Source: Dipteris shenzhenensis (Eukaryota > Polypodiophyta > Polypodiopsida > Gleicheniales). Taken from it: a stretch of 64,000 bases of DNA. Position numbers and translations under genes: made by a program. The notes beneath the pieces are model-generated. The model was not told where the DNA came from. It ran no database searches and saw only the letters and a list, made by a program, of their open reading frames with translations. The stretch's first letter is position 1. Every line of letters begins with the position of its first letter. The stretch lies in NCBI GenBank assembly GCA_047967505.1, contig CM106540.1, one strand, 5' to 3'. This document shows positions 1 through 11,403 of the stretch, one piece after another.

Positions 1-9
1 GTAACAGAA

Positions 10-459
10 ATGGCAGAGCAAGAAGAAGATATCAACCTTCAGGATGAGGGGCTGCAAGTGGCTGCTCTTGACCTTGTTCAACTGAGGACAAAAACTCTTA
101 GGGGAGCAGAGCCAGTTGAAGATTTTGATATTCAGAGTAGCAACTATGCAGTGCCCATGCTTCCAGGTGTCTTGATTGGTGGAAAAGATTATGTTTTACT
201 CCATGATATAGAGTGTATGTTCAATTTGAGGGAGGACTATGCCATTTCCCTTATTGCCCAAGCTTCAAGGCTTGACAAGGAGGTTGGCATAGAGGATGAC
301 CATTCACTACTGGCTTTGGAAACAATTTTTGATCCTGCAGAGGCCCTTACTTTTTGTTTCAAAGAGGCTGAAAAGTTCCAAGAGCCAGATGAAGCTGCCT
401 TCCAGCTCACACAGGAAGCTATGAATCTCTCAGCACTATACACGGAAAAGCTTAAATAA
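10..459 (+). CDS. Unrecognised acidic protein, possibly one exon
   Basis: Open frame of 149 codons from an ATG that is followed by an acidic run (AEQEEDINLQDEG). I recognise no family. The middle contains VPMLPGVLIGGKDYVLLHDIE; the rest is mixed, with no membrane segment or signal peptide. The frame closes with TAA at 457-459. A second + strand frame follows about 120 bases downstream and is preceded by a good 3' splice site, so the two may be exons of one gene or neighbouring parts of one mobile element. The window begins only nine bases upstream, so more exons may lie outside. Confidence is for coding potential, not for function. Confidence 0.4.
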   Translation: MAEQEEDINLQDEGLQVAALDLVQLRTKTLRGAEPVEDFDIQSSNYAVPMLPGVLIGGKDYVLLHDIECMFNLREDYAISLIAQASRLDKEVGIEDDHSLLALETIFDPAEALTFCFKEAEKFQEPDEAAFQLTQEAMNLSALYTEKLK

Positions 460-576
460 GAGGCTGGACTGGAGGGGAGAGGAATAAATCTTTGGAAAGA
501 TGAACTGCTTGTTGCTGATGAAAATGAGAAGGTACTTCAAATCAAATAATTTGTCTTTTGCTTAAATGTTTTGTAG

Positions 577-1210
577 GTTGTGTATTGTCTCACTCCAATC
601 TTTTGATATGTGGCAGCTACAAATTGAGGATGACACATTCCTCCAGAGATCAAGTGGAAGTAGGCCGGTTCGATTTCACAAACTGTCAGGACTAACTCAT
701 TATATTCATGATCTAGGTAGTGCTAAGATCTTGATTTACCATAGGCAGTTGAGCAACAATAGAGAAGCCATTGTTTACTTCATAAAATGTTTGTCTAGGG
801 TTTTAGGTGGACATGATCTTTCATGGCAAAAGAAAAAGATCATTTTGATAGAGAGGTTGTCTGCCATAGATATATTTGGAGATTATGTGAATAAGCAGGC
901 CTCTAGGGCCGCTTACTTTTTGTCTTACACTTCTTATGCATTAGCATGTGGTGTTAAGGAGCCCAAATGTCTGGAGGGCTATGGAAAACACAAGCTCATA
1001 AGGTTTCGAGAGCCACCCATGATTGCATCAGGCCACACAATCCAAGAAGAAGAACACATGGAGACAGCTGAAGAAAAGGATACCCCTCCCAGACAAGCAA
1101 CAGAAGCAAGCATTAATAAACAAACAGTTGACATCAAGCCAATAAAGAAGAAAAAGACTCCAATCAAGATAAAAAAGAGAGTTCCGATCGGCAGGCCCTC
1201 GGAGAAATAG
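577..1210 (+). CDS. Unrecognised protein with basic C-terminus, probable 3' exon
   Basis: Open frame of about 210 codons ending in TAG at 1208-1210. A pyrimidine-rich stretch ending TTTTGTAG at 569-576 looks like a 3' splice acceptor, so I start the exon at 577. The body includes WQLQIEDDTFLQRS and LTHYIHDLGSAKILIYHRQL. The last 40 residues are rich in lysine (IKKKKTPIKIKKR), which suggests nuclear targeting or nucleic-acid binding. No family is recognised. It converges on the minus-strand gene ending near 1537, so both could belong to one unknown transposon; that is inference. Confidence 0.4.
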
Positions 1211-1536
1211 GATTTAGTCATCAAATATAGCACAAACATTATATTGAAGTTGAACTGATTTGTACAAAGTCTTTGATGTCTGGTATGATCTTGTATAAAT
1301 GAACAATAAGTTGAAGATGAAATGATTTGTACATTTAGATAGAGTGGTGTCGTTAAATATTAAACAAACAATATATTGAAATTATGAACAAATTGTATTA
1401 CGTTTAGATCATATGTTTCACAAAAGAAATATTGTTGATGCATAACACCAAGAGTCACTTGTTCCACAAAAAAAAATTCTATTGATTGAGTTTGAAAACA
1501 TGTGGACATAACACCAATAAGTTACAAATGAGTCCT
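1211..1536. other. AT-rich convergent intergenic stretch
   Basis: No gene is visible here. It is AT-rich, lies between two convergent reading frames, and would hold both 3' untranslated regions. Confidence 0.5.
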
Positions 1537-2106
1537 ATTCATGTTTACTTGTCCATTTATGGTTTCTAAATATCTTCGATTCCCTCCATTGTCTATGTCT
1601 CTCTGCTGGCATTGAATTGTCTAGAGTGTGTCTTTGTCTTTGCTTTTGGGCTAGAAGAAAAGCAAGCTTGATTTTGGAGCTAGCAACTTTTCTTTTAGCA
1701 TGCAACCTCTGTAGTATGCCTCGGTAAAACCATTGGAAGACTTCCTTCAGACTATTTGCCTTCTGACTCCCTCCATAGTGTTGTGTGTGTCTAAAAAATG
1801 CATTATGTGCCATGTAGTGAGACTTCTCCATGCCTTGGCCGGTAGACCAAATTGCTGGGCATCCATAATTTTTGACAAAATAGGGAAGGTGGTTATAGAT
1901 GATATGCTGTAAGACATAAGAATGCATAGTAAGTAATAAAAAAAAGAGGATCACACTTAAGTAAAAGAAGAAGACAGAACCTTACCATGTAGTGAGTTAT
2001 ATTGCAGGCTGTCCACGCATCTTTCATTGACTTCCCAAAATGTTTAATTGCCTCCTCAAAGTTCTTGTAATCACTCTTTGTCCATGTTACTTTGTCATAG
2101 AACATG
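1537..2106 (-). pseudogene. 3' exons of unrecognised gene, separated from the rest by Copia-1
   Basis: Two coding blocks on the minus strand. The first (2106-1986) begins MFYDKVTWTKSDYKNFEEAI and ends at a GTAAGG donor at 1985. The second (1906 to about 1537) follows a TTACAG acceptor and carries WSTGQGMEKSHYMAHNAFF, then FRHTQHYGG, and a long basic C-terminal tail. If the intervening copia element and one target-site copy are removed, 2106 joins 7992 within an open frame, so this is the continuation of the gene at 7992-9537. The GQG-EK followed by F-R-T-GG pattern reminds me of the C-terminal part of large transposase-like proteins with a CxxC motif in several eukaryotes, but I cannot name the family. 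Confidence 0.6.
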
Positions 2107-2111
2107 AAGAG
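2107..2111. repeat. Target-site duplication AAGAG, left copy (Copia-1)
   Basis: AAGAG immediately precedes the TG of the 5' LTR and recurs at 7992-7996 directly after the CA of the 3' LTR. Five bases is the normal copia target duplication. Confidence 0.93.
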
Positions 2112-2282
2112 TGTGGGGGTTAAAGGTCACTGTGCCTTAACCCCAGTTATGTACAATACTCAAACACATATATAAATGAATGAAAAAGAAGATTAGGGTG
2201 GTTCTGCACCCACCAAAACTTGTGTGGCTCTCTGCCTCTCTCTCTCCTTCTTCCGTTCTTGCTTCCGTTGAGAGCACTCTCA
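2112..2282 (+). repeat. Copia-1 5' LTR (171 bp)
   Basis: Starts TGTGGGGGTTAAAG and ends CACTCTCA. The same 171 bases recur at 7821-7991 with one mismatch. An AT-rich stretch (ATATATAAATGAATG) about 60 bases in is the likely core promoter. Confidence 0.95.
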
Positions 2283-2284
2283 AC

Positions 2285-2296
2285 TGGTATCAGAGC
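2285..2296 (+). promoter_or_regulatory. Primer-binding site of Copia-1
   Basis: TGGTATCAGAGC, two bases after the 5' LTR, is complementary to the 3' end of plant initiator tRNA-Met, the usual copia primer. Confidence 0.92.
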
Positions 2297-3702
2297 CCGG
2301 GTGATCTAGCTGAGCGTGCGTGAATGCTTGGAAGCTCAGCAGCTCTGTGGGAGGAAGGAGAAGCTCTATGGGAAGCTTTGTGGGTGACTTTACTTGCATC
2401 CGAGTGTGCAGAGACCTTGGAGAAACATTTGGAAAAGTCACTTTGGCTTTGCGAAGTGGTTTTGAGAGCCTGTTAAGAGCTTTCAAAGAAAAAGTCGTTT
2501 TTTGAGCTTTTCCCTGTTCCGTTCGATGACAGAGACTCCGTATTGATTTGTAGAGGCAACTATTGCTTGCTTTTGGTGTCCACATTACTTCAGGAGCCTG
2601 GAAACACCTTTATTCTTGAATCCGGGATCATTTCAGTGGATTTCTGACTCACAGTGTCAGTTTCTGCGTTTTTTTCCCGGGTGTTGGAACTCAAGTTTGG
2701 AGCAACCATTTGCAAATCTGTCAGTTCCGGTGGACTCAGGAGGTCCTAAAACTTCTATGTTGCTCATCATTCGCACTCCGGTGGAGTTTACAGATAGCTC
2801 TGTTTCAAAAAACGTTTTTCAGTCTGTGTGTTGGACCCAGTGATTGAGACCACGGTTTCCAAAACCGTCTGTCCCATTGCATTCCGGACGCCCAAAAACC
2901 CCTACCTATCAGTTCTTGCGTGATTCGGTGGAGGATTTTCAGAGTTATAAATCTCTGTGTATTCGATTTCGTCTCTCTTTATGCATTTTTCATACTAAGG
3001 TTTTGAAACCTTAGATTTATGCCACATGGCAGTGGATAAGTGTTGACTCCCTTTTCTCACTCATCGGTTGGGATTTTGGAGTTCTGGCAGAAGAGAGATA
3101 TTTGCAGATTTTCTTGCTGAGTCCGATTATGCAATGGCGCCCATGTTTTGAGGCATCTCAGGTTCTATTTTCAGTAGCGGTCATTACCGTGGGACTATGA
3201 TTTCTTGAGCATACCTTATGCAGATCACTCTGGTTGCAGTTGTGCGCTCATTCGTGGTATGCATTGGGTTGCAGTGGATGATTTATAGGCCATTTGGATT
3301 CATTGCGGTCCTTGTTGGATGCGCTGATAGGCCCAAATTGCCTTGTGGGATGCTATTTTTTTATGGACGCTTTGCACGTGGATGCTATTTTATGCTGAGG
3401 GACAGCTTTGACACATTGTTGGTGATGCACTGATAGTGCTATGCTCTCTTGGATGAGATATAATTGATGCATGTGCTAGTGGACGGTGTTTATGCTTGAG
3501 TCATTTGGCACTTATTGGCATTTTCTTTTGGGCCAGATTTGCTCATATGGATGCATAGTATATGCACATGAGTCAAATGCTTTGAGTTTTGAGTTTTGGT
3601 GATATTTCACTCTATTGTGGCATACACATTTGGGTGCACTTGGTATTTGGTGTGATTCTCTCTTGCAGGCACTAGCATTTGGGATTTTGCTTTATTTGCA
3701 TC
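2297..3702 (+). other. Copia-1 untranslated leader
   Basis: About 1.4 kb between primer site and gag start, with no convincing reading frame. Several short frames exist but none matches a known domain. Long leaders with packaging signals are usual in plant copia elements. Confidence 0.6.
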
Positions 3703-6700
3703 ATGGCATCCTCTTCCATGCCTGAAAAGGAGTTTTTCAGCATTAAAAAGTTTGATGGGACAAACTTTTCTTTGTGGAAAGAACAGATAAGGGATGTGCT
3801 TATTCAAAAGAAGCAGATTAAACCCTTGGCAGGGATTGAAGCTAAGCCTGCAAATATGTCTGAGGATGATTGGAATGAGTTGGATGCATTAGCAAAGTCT
3901 ACTATTAGACTTCATCTTGCAGAGTCAGTTTATTTCACAGTAGTAAATGAGCAGACTACGGAAGATTTGTGGAAGAAACTGTGTGCCACTTATGAGAAGG
4001 AAACTGCCTCTAATAAAGTTTACCTCATGAAGAGGTTGTTTGAGCTGCAGATGAAGGAAGGGGTCTCCATTGCTTCTCACTTGAATGAATTCAATATTAT
4101 TTTCAGCCAGCTTCAGGCTCAGAAAATGAATTTTGATGCGGAGACTAAGGCAATATTTCTCTTATGTTCATTGCCATCCTCATGAGATACCTTCCGTACA
4201 GCTGTCAGTAACTCTGCACCTGGTGGAGTACTGAAATTTGATGATGTTGTGGGTAGCTTGTTGGCCGAGGAGATTAGACGGAAGTTTATGGATGGCAACA
4301 AGCAGGATGCAGCCTTAAATGTGTAAAGGGGCAGATCACAGTTCAGGGGGAAGTCCCAAGAAAGAGGGAAGTCTCGTAGCAAATCCAGGGCATGAAACAT
4401 TGAGTGTTACCATTGTGGCAAGAAGGGCCATATGAAAAAGGATTGCTACAAGCTGAAAAGAGAGCAAAAGGATAAGAAAAAGAATGCAAATTGGGGTGCA
4501 AATCAAAAGGAAGAGAGTCCAAGGGAGGACAAAGAAAAAGTGAAGATCGAGGAGATCAATGCAGTCACACATGATAGTGACAATGATGTTCTCTTCATGT
4601 CTAGTTTATCTGCAGAGTTGCTTACCACTTCAGACGATGCATATTCCCAGGATTGGATTTTGGATTCTGGTGCTTCATTCCATGTTACTCCCCATAGGGA
4701 ATGGTTCTCCACTTATGATAGTGGAAAGACAGGTTGTGTGCATCTTGGAAATGACTATGCATGTGACATAGTGGGAGCAGGTGACATAAAGTTTTCTTTT
4801 GCAAATGGGTCTGCATTTGTTTTGAAACATGTGAGACATGTGCCTAAGCTGACCAAGAGTCTTATTTCAGTGGGTCAGCTAGATGATGCTGGTTTTCACA
4901 CCACTTTTGGCTTTCAAAGTTGGAAAATTCAAAAGGGCTCTATGCTTTTGGCCAGGGGTGCCAAGTGTGGGACTTTGTATCCCTTACATGTATCAGGGGT
5001 ATTTGATCATGTTGTTGCAATAACCGAGCAGCCAAGCACTTCTTTGTGGCATTGCAGGTTGGGGCACATGAGCCAGAATGGAATGAAACTCTTATGCCGT
5101 TTGGGTTATGTACCGCATTTGAGTTTCTCTGATTTTGAATTTTGTGAGCATTGTCTCTATGGGAAGCAGACTAAATCAGCCCATAAAAGAAGGGGAAAGA
5201 AAGAGTTTGAAAAGCTTGATTTGGTGCATTCAGACATATGTGGTCCCATGCCTACACGGTCATTAGGCGGGGCTGAATATTATGTGGCATTCATTGATGA
5301 TGCAACTAGGAAAGTGTGGGCTTATGCTATAGCTCGGAAGAGTGATGTGTTCCAGGTATTTCAGAAATGGCTGGCCTTGGTTGAGAATCAGTCACGTAGA
5401 ATGCTTAAATGCCTACGGACTGACAATGGTGGAGAGTATCTCTCTCATGACTTTCAGTATTTCTGTGATACACGTGGGATTAAGAGGGAGCTCACATCCC
5501 CTCGTACTCCAGAGCAAAATCCAGTTGCAGAAAAGATGAACCGTACCATTCAAGAAAGGTTGCAATGCATGCTTTCCAATGCAAGTCTTTCTGGTGGTTT
5601 TTGGGCTGAGGCAATGAAGACTGCAGTGCACGTGATCAATAGATCACCTAGTAAGAGTTTGGATGGTGGTATTCCTGAAGAGGCATGGAGTGGAAATAAG
5701 CCCTCTTACTCTCATTTGCATATATTTGGGTGTGAGGCATATGCACATGTGCCAAAAGAGCTTCGAAAGAAGCTAGATCCTAAGTCTAGGAAATGCATCT
5801 TTCTAGGTTATGGTGAAAGTGGAGAGATGGGCTATCGTCTCTAGGATCCAGAAGCAAAGAAGATCATACGCAGCCATGATGTGGTCTTCAATGAGAAGAA
5901 GATGCATAAGGCACCCATGAGGGATGTGGAAATGAGGAGAATCACTTTCCAGGATGTGAATCCACCTGCATATGTTGATAGACAGCAAGCTATCCATGCA
6001 CCAAATGTGTAAGAAATGGTACCACCAAGTACTCCCACAGGTATACAATCAAGGGTAGATGATGGATCATCTATTGGTGGAAATGATGAGCCAAATGTGG
6101 CTGATATGCAAGTGGGACAACAAGCTGAAATGCCATTGAGAAGATCATCTAGAGTGTCTAGACCGCCTGATAGGTTTGTTCCAGGGGTAGACTATGTGAT
6201 GCTTACTGATTGCGGGGAGCCTTCTTGCTACAAAGAGGCTATGATGCGTGAGGATCAACGCAAGTGGGAGTATGCTATGCAATCAGAGATGAGTTCACTT
6301 ATGAAGAATAAGACTTGGGACTTGGTTTCTTTGCCACATGGAAAGAAAGCATTGCCATGTAAATGGGTCTACAAAATGAAGGTCACAGGTGATGATGTGC
6401 CTAGGTACAAGGCCCGATTGGTTGCTAAAGGGTTCAAGCAAGAGAAGGGTGTGGACTTTGATGAGATATTCTCTCCGGTTGTGAAGATGACCACACTTAG
6501 ATGCATGCTTGGACTAGTGGCAGTAGAAGATATGGAGCTTATGCAAATGGATGTCAAGACAGCTTTCTTGCATGGGGATTTGCATGAGGAAATTTACATG
6601 GTGCAACCGGAAGGCTTTGAAGAAAAGGGCAAAGAGCATTTAGTTTGCAAGCTGAAAAAGAGTCTCTATGGTCTTAAGCAAGCACCTAGAGAATGGTATC

Positions 6701-7767
6701 AGAAGTTTGATGCTTTCATTCGGTCCCAAGGTTTTAGAAGGAGTGAAATTGATCACTGCCTCTACACTAAAAGGGCTAAGGATAGTAGCCTGATAATCCT
6801 GGCACTATATGTGGATGATATGCTATTGGCTAGCAAGAATACTTATGAGCTAGATGCATTACAGGCCAAGTTGCATGAGGCCTTTGATATGAAGGATTTG
6901 GGACTTGCAGGTCATATTCTTGGTATGCGCATCACGTGTGATCGGAGTAGGAAACTCCTTTTGCTTTCACAAAAAGAGTATGTTACAAAAGTATTGTAGC
7001 GTTTCAATATGGAGGGGGGGAAGGCAGTGAGTACTCCATTGCCTCCATATGTGAAACTGAGTCATACAGATAGTCCCAAATCAGATGAGGAAAGGGCCAT
7101 GATGGCCAAGGTTCCTTATGCATCAGCAGTTGGGAGTCTTATGTATGCTATGATAGCTACTAGACCAGACATTGCATTTGCAGTGGGAGTTGTTAGCCGG
7201 TATATGGCTAATCCAGGAAAGAGGCATTGGGAGGCAGTTAAGTGCATCATGAGGTACATGAAGGGTACCAAGGAGATGTGCATTTGCTTTGGTAAAGGAG
7301 ACATGCGTGTACTTGGGTACACAGATTCAGACTATGCAGGGCATGTGGATAGTAGGAGATCCACTTCTGGTTATGTGTTCACCTTTGCAGGTGGTGCAGT
7401 GTCGTGGATGTCTCGTGCACAGAAGTGCGTTGCTTTGTCTACCACAGAGGCTGAGTATGTTGCAGCCACAGAGGGTTGCAAGGAGGCTATATGGCTTGAT
7501 CGGCTAGTGGGAGATTTGGGGATTCATACAGGTGTACCGACATTGCATAGTGATTCCATGAGTGCTATTCAGCTAGCACGGAATCCGGTCTTTCATGCAA
7601 AGACCAAACACATTGAGGTCAGGTATCATTTCATTAGGGAGGTACTTGAGGACAAGCGCATAGAGCTTGTCAAGGTTCATACAGATGATAACCCTGCAGA
7701 TATGCTGACGAAGAGTCTACCTAGTCAGCGGTTTGAGTATTGTCGTGTATTGATGGGCATTGGATAG
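3703..7767 (+). pseudogene. Copia-1 gag-pol, one frame with six in-frame stops
   Basis: ATG at 3703 begins MASSSMPEKEFF. A UBN2-type gag domain runs to about 4300, a CCHC knuckle (CYHCGKKGHMKKDC) lies at 4405-4446, a protease motif (DSGAS) at about 4657, and an integrase HHCC region and catalytic core (HSDICGP, TDNGGEY, E in the NPVAEKMNRT stretch) between 5050 and 5560. The RT motif YVDDM is near 6810, and RNase H motifs (TDSDYAG, STTEAEY) lie at 7320-7460. Stops fall at 4183 (TGA), 4324 (TAA), 4393 (TGA), 5842 (TAG), 6010 (TAA) and 6997 (TAG). All are in one frame, with no frameshift anywhere in 1355 codons. Each is one C-to-T or G-to-A change from Trp or Gln codons that fit the family context. 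The integrase has NP where NG is usual. Confidence 0.93.
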
Positions 7768-7809
7768 TATGCTCACTGGTTGTTCTCCCTTAAAGGCACA
7801 TTGTCCTTT

Positions 7810-7820
7810 AAGTGGGAGGT
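7810..7820 (+). promoter_or_regulatory. Polypurine tract of Copia-1
   Basis: AAGTGGGAGGT immediately upstream of the 3' LTR is the plus-strand primer. Confidence 0.8.
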
Positions 7821-7991
7821 TGTGGGGGTTAAAGGTCACTGTGCCTTAACCCCAGTTATGTACAATACTCAAACACATATATAAATGAATGAAAAAGAAG
7901 ATTAGGGTGGTTCTGCACCCACCAAAACTTGTGTGGCTCTCTGCCTCTCTCTCTCCTTCTTCCATTCTTGCTTCCGTTGAGAGCACTCTCA
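7821..7991 (+). repeat. Copia-1 3' LTR (171 bp)
   Basis: Matches 2112-2282 with one mismatch; ends CACTCTCA and is followed by the second AAGAG target copy at 7992-7996. Confidence 0.95.
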
Positions 7992-9537
7992 AAGAGTTGA
8001 TCAAGAGACCTCCACACCTCTGCCTTCCTATTTCGTGCTTCCCCATCTGCCTCATGATCTTTCACAGCATTATGGACTTGCTTCCACAATCCATAATTAA
8101 TCTTTGAAACTATTCTACCTTGCCTTACCTGCTTACTGTGTTTGGGTCGAGACAAGAATCTTCTTGCCTTAACACCACCAATAGAGGGCTTGATTGGTAC
8201 CTCCTTGCCATTGGTAGACTTTTTAAAATCCTTTGTGATTTGAACATCTCCTCCATGCAGACCTATATCGGATAACACTTTTTCCAATGCTTGAAGAGCA
8301 TCCTTTCTATTTTTTTCGGGATAGAGTTTCCAAGCAAATCCAATATATAAAAGTACCAATTTCTCAATAATTTGACATAGACCATGCAATGTGCAGATGT
8401 GAACATTACATAGTGGAATGTCCAGAATGGCCTTGAAGTCAGGGTCAACTTTATCTCTATCAGGTGCTCTCTTCCACCATTTTGAATCCATTACTTGAGC
8501 TGATTCTTTGCAATAAAGACAAGGAGACTTTGAGTTGCCTCCTTTACTAACATTATACATGCACTTAAGTGTTTTAAGATCCCCGGCCATGTGCCACTCT
8601 ACTTGAAAATCACCTTTTCCTGCAACATGGAGATTCTCGCCTTGCACTTGTCTTTTGATTATTCTTGGTATTTTCGTGTGGTGAAACACCCAATCTAGTG
8701 TTTCATGGTCTTTTGTCTTCACCTGCCAGATTATAGAAAAAAAGTCTTACTATAACAGATTTGAAAACAATGACCAAAATCAAGTACAAAACAAAAAATG
8801 GTCATACCTGGAACGAGCCTAGCCACCATATGTGTTTCTCCGACTGCACACTAAAATACTTCGAACTTGCTTCAGTCAATGATGTATCAATTGCTCCATT
8901 CATCAATGTAATAGTAACTCTTTCCATTTTCTTTTCCTTTACAACCTCACACTCATCTAGTTTGATAACAAATTTCAAAATGCCTTTGCACTCCTCAAAT
9001 GTTATTCCATAAAACTCGACCATTCTTCTTTGAAGTTGTTGTAGATCTACAAATATATTGTTCCAAGGATCATACATAGTGGTTCCTTTACCACCATGAA
9101 ATATTTCTTCAATATGGATATATTTCCCAATAAATTCATCTATACTTTCATTCAAATGATCTCTTATCCTCCACACGGTTGCTAGATTTGGCAGTAAAAC
9201 TCGTTTAATCCTTTGATCTTTCAAATTTGAGGATATCGCATGGAAAATCGAACTATATGCCTTCCTGCTAACTCCACTAATATCAAGAGCCTCTTGGATT
9301 GTAGTGCCATCAACTTGATTATTGGATACAAAGTCCTCTACAACATTGCGTTTGACTGTTTTGTATTTTTTTTCCTCAATCAAACCTTTTGCTACACCAC
9401 AAGAAAGAAATCCTTTCATTTGTTTAACAGAAAGAAGGTTCGGATCCATATTTTCTTTTGCAGGCTCCAATAATTTCCTATAGTAACAACACAATATGCC
9501 TATATCATTCAGCTGCACCTCCATTCTTGTTTTGCGG
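7992..9537 (-). pseudogene. Unrecognised multi-exon gene, central exons, broken by Copia-1
   Basis: Exon 9537 to about 8811 begins MEVQLNDIGILCCYYRKLLE and ends GSFQ before a GTATGA donor. The next exon starts after a CTGGCAG acceptor near 8726, reads VKTKDHETLDWVFHH, and stays open to the copia junction at 7992. It carries AGDLKTLKCMYNV and SPCLYCKES; a D-L-K ... P-C-x-Y/W-C-K pattern occurs in large, poorly named transposase-like proteins of animals and algae. Further on is a basic stretch (KPSIGGVKARRFLSRPKHSK). Without the copia insertion the frame would continue into the block at 2106-1986. I see no internal stop in the two large exons, so the gene was probably intact until Copia-1 landed. 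It could be a host gene, a domesticated transposase or an unclassified transposon. Confidence 0.65.
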
Positions 9538-9624
9538 TAAGGGACAAAATAGATATAGTCATTTGAGAGCCTTTTGGAGTATACAAAATGATAAATTTCA
9601 ATCTAACCTTGCTTCTTGAATTCG

Positions 9625-10310
9625 TCACTTGCATCCATCTGTCCGAGCCTTCAAATTTGCAATGTTTTTAATCTTCCTGCTACGTAGTCTGTCTCCAAGC
9701 ACGGTTCTCTTCTTTCTTGCTCTTGTCAACTCTTTTTTACTCTTTGAATGCTCCTCAATTTCATTCTGCAACTGCTGCTCCAATTTTGCACGAATGGCTA
9801 TCTCCTGCATCTTGGCCCCCTTTTCTTGTAGGTACATCATTTTATACGTTTCTGCAAATGCAGACTGCACTGAAATATAACCAAGAAGTCCATTTTGTCC
9901 ATCGTCGGCAAACCTCAGTAATGTAGTGGGATTGACAAATGGAGGTGTAGAGTTTTTTACTTGACATTTTGGATATATGCTTCCATGGCACCATAAGTCA
10001 ATATGTTAAAGCCCTTCTCTTCTCATATTTTCCCATTGTTGAGCATTCAACACTGTATCCTTTTGTCTTTTTTGTGCTGGAGCATATTGTTCTTCTAAGT
10101 CGATGTGAAGATGGTGTAATCGCTTCTTCTAAGATAGTGACTCACTAGTATCGGCCATTTTTTGTGCTTCTGAGGTTGCGAAGTTTGCTTGTCAATCTCA
10201 TAGTCATTTTGTAACATGAATCGTGGAAGTGTGGTGGTATCCATGTGAATATTTTGAAAACTTGCAATCACCAAGTTCAGTGATGGATTCTTTATGAAAG
10301 GCCTGCACAC
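9625..10310 (-). CDS. Putative upstream exons of the unrecognised gene, coiled coil
   Basis: The frame at 9870-9625 starts MQSAFAETYKMMYLQEKGAK and is a heptad-rich, charged segment (LEQQLQNEIEEHSKSKKELT) ending in a basic patch (RARKKRTVLGDRLRSRK), probably a coiled coil plus nuclear signal. A further frame at 10310-10095 (MCRPFIKNPSLNLV) may be a more upstream exon. Splice joints are not obvious, and sequence between them has stops in all frames. Placement upstream on the same strand as 7992-9537 suggests one gene. Exon limits are uncertain. Confidence 0.35.
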
Positions 10311-10558
10311 GTCGGCAAAAGAGATGCGGAATCTTTGGTAAACAAAAAAAAATCTAAGGAGATATTTAATTCAAAATCGTGTTAGTCAGACAAAAGATTA
10401 TCTTATCCCTTTCTGAATTGATAGTTCTGTAGTCCTAACTGACAGTTCTGAGCCACGTTTCCGTATTTTACTATTTTTGAGGTCTTTTAGGAGAGAAATA
10501 AATCAAAAAATAGTGAATTTCTTACAGGGCCCCAAAATGAGTTTCCTTTTTCCCTAAT

Positions 10559-10700
10559 GCCACAAGGGAATAGGGGACTTTTAGGGGTACCACAAGGGAC
10601 TTTTTGGATACCATAATATACTTTTTAGGGTCCCCCAAGGACTTTTTGGGATACCGTAAGGGACCTTTTGGGGTACCATAAGGTACTTCAATTTGAATTG
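10559..10700. repeat. Degenerate GGTACC minisatellite, left block
   Basis: Irregular units of roughly 25-31 bases resembling GGGTACCATAAGGGACTTTT. The same motif forms a longer block at 39180-39950. Confidence 0.7.
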
Positions 10701-10970
10701 GAAGGTGCCCTACTTGAAAACATGTTTCAATGACATGATATTGACTTTAGATATCTCATATGCAATTAAGTAATAAATAATCAGCCTTTTCAAATTTTAG
10801 CAAGGTTTGATTATTGAGTGTGCATGCAAATAAGATTTGATTTAGAGTTCACATTATGTGAGAAGAATATAAATAATATTGCTACATTGTGACATGGCTT
10901 TGTAAACTCTGTTTTTATTTCCTACTTTATTTTGCATTTGGTTTAAAATTTTATTGGTATAAATCAGAGA

Positions 10971-10974
<4 letters not shown>

Positions 10975-11001
<27 letters not shown>

Positions 11002-11028
11002 ATGCACACACGCATGCATGTGAAGATT

Positions 11029-11082
<54 letters not shown>
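10975..11082. repeat. Compound (TG)n-(GA)n microsatellite
   Basis: TG repeats, a short TATGCACACACGCATGCATG linker, then a long GA run. The same compound repeat is at 40237-40327 with different lengths. Confidence 0.95.
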
Positions 11083-11085
<3 letters not shown>

Positions 11086-11403
11086 ATGTCTAATAATATT
11101 TCTGAAATGATGTTTTCTTTTTCTTTCATGGATTTCCACATTACAATGAATTCCATATATAAAGACCATCATCATTGAGGGACAAATTCTCCTCATGGAA
11201 TTTATAGCAAATCATAACCATAAGAATGAATTTTGCTACAAACGATTACAAAATCACATTATAAAGAAAATAATATTGTCATATCAAAACTGTATAATGT
11301 CAAATAATAGATTTGATTTATTGAAATCTCAAGGAGAGATATAACCCATGCTCAAATCATCCACAAAGTCATGTATGAAATTGTGATCCACAAGATGGCC
11401 TAT

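Larger units (their letters stand above)
2112..7991 (+). mobile_element. Copia-1, complete Ty1/copia retrotransposon
   Basis: A 5880-bp LTR element with LTRs of 171 bp, a primer site complementary to initiator tRNA-Met, a 1.4-kb leader, one gag-pol frame in copia order (gag, zinc knuckle, protease, integrase, reverse transcriptase, RNase H), and a purine-rich tract just before the 3' LTR. The two LTRs differ at one base that I can see (G in the left copy, A in the right, in the stretch TTCC[G/A]TTCTTGC), so the insertion is recent. It sits inside an exon of the minus-strand gene at 1537-9537 and breaks it. The coding frame has six stops, so this copy cannot make its own full polyprotein. Confidence 0.95.

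Noticed and set aside
3703-7767. Reassigned stop codons (TAG/TAA as Gln, TGA as Trp) in place of decay
   Set aside because: The neprosin gene and the TNPA-like gene use ordinary stops and Gln/Trp codons, and other pseudogenes here also have frameshifts; a nuclear code change is not supported.
3703-7767. RNA editing of the stops
   Set aside because: U-to-C editing in land plants is known for organelles, and this is a nuclear retroelement.
8761-9473. Plus-strand frames opposite the unrecognised minus-strand gene
   Set aside because: They are shadows of a longer minus-strand coding frame with splice sites.
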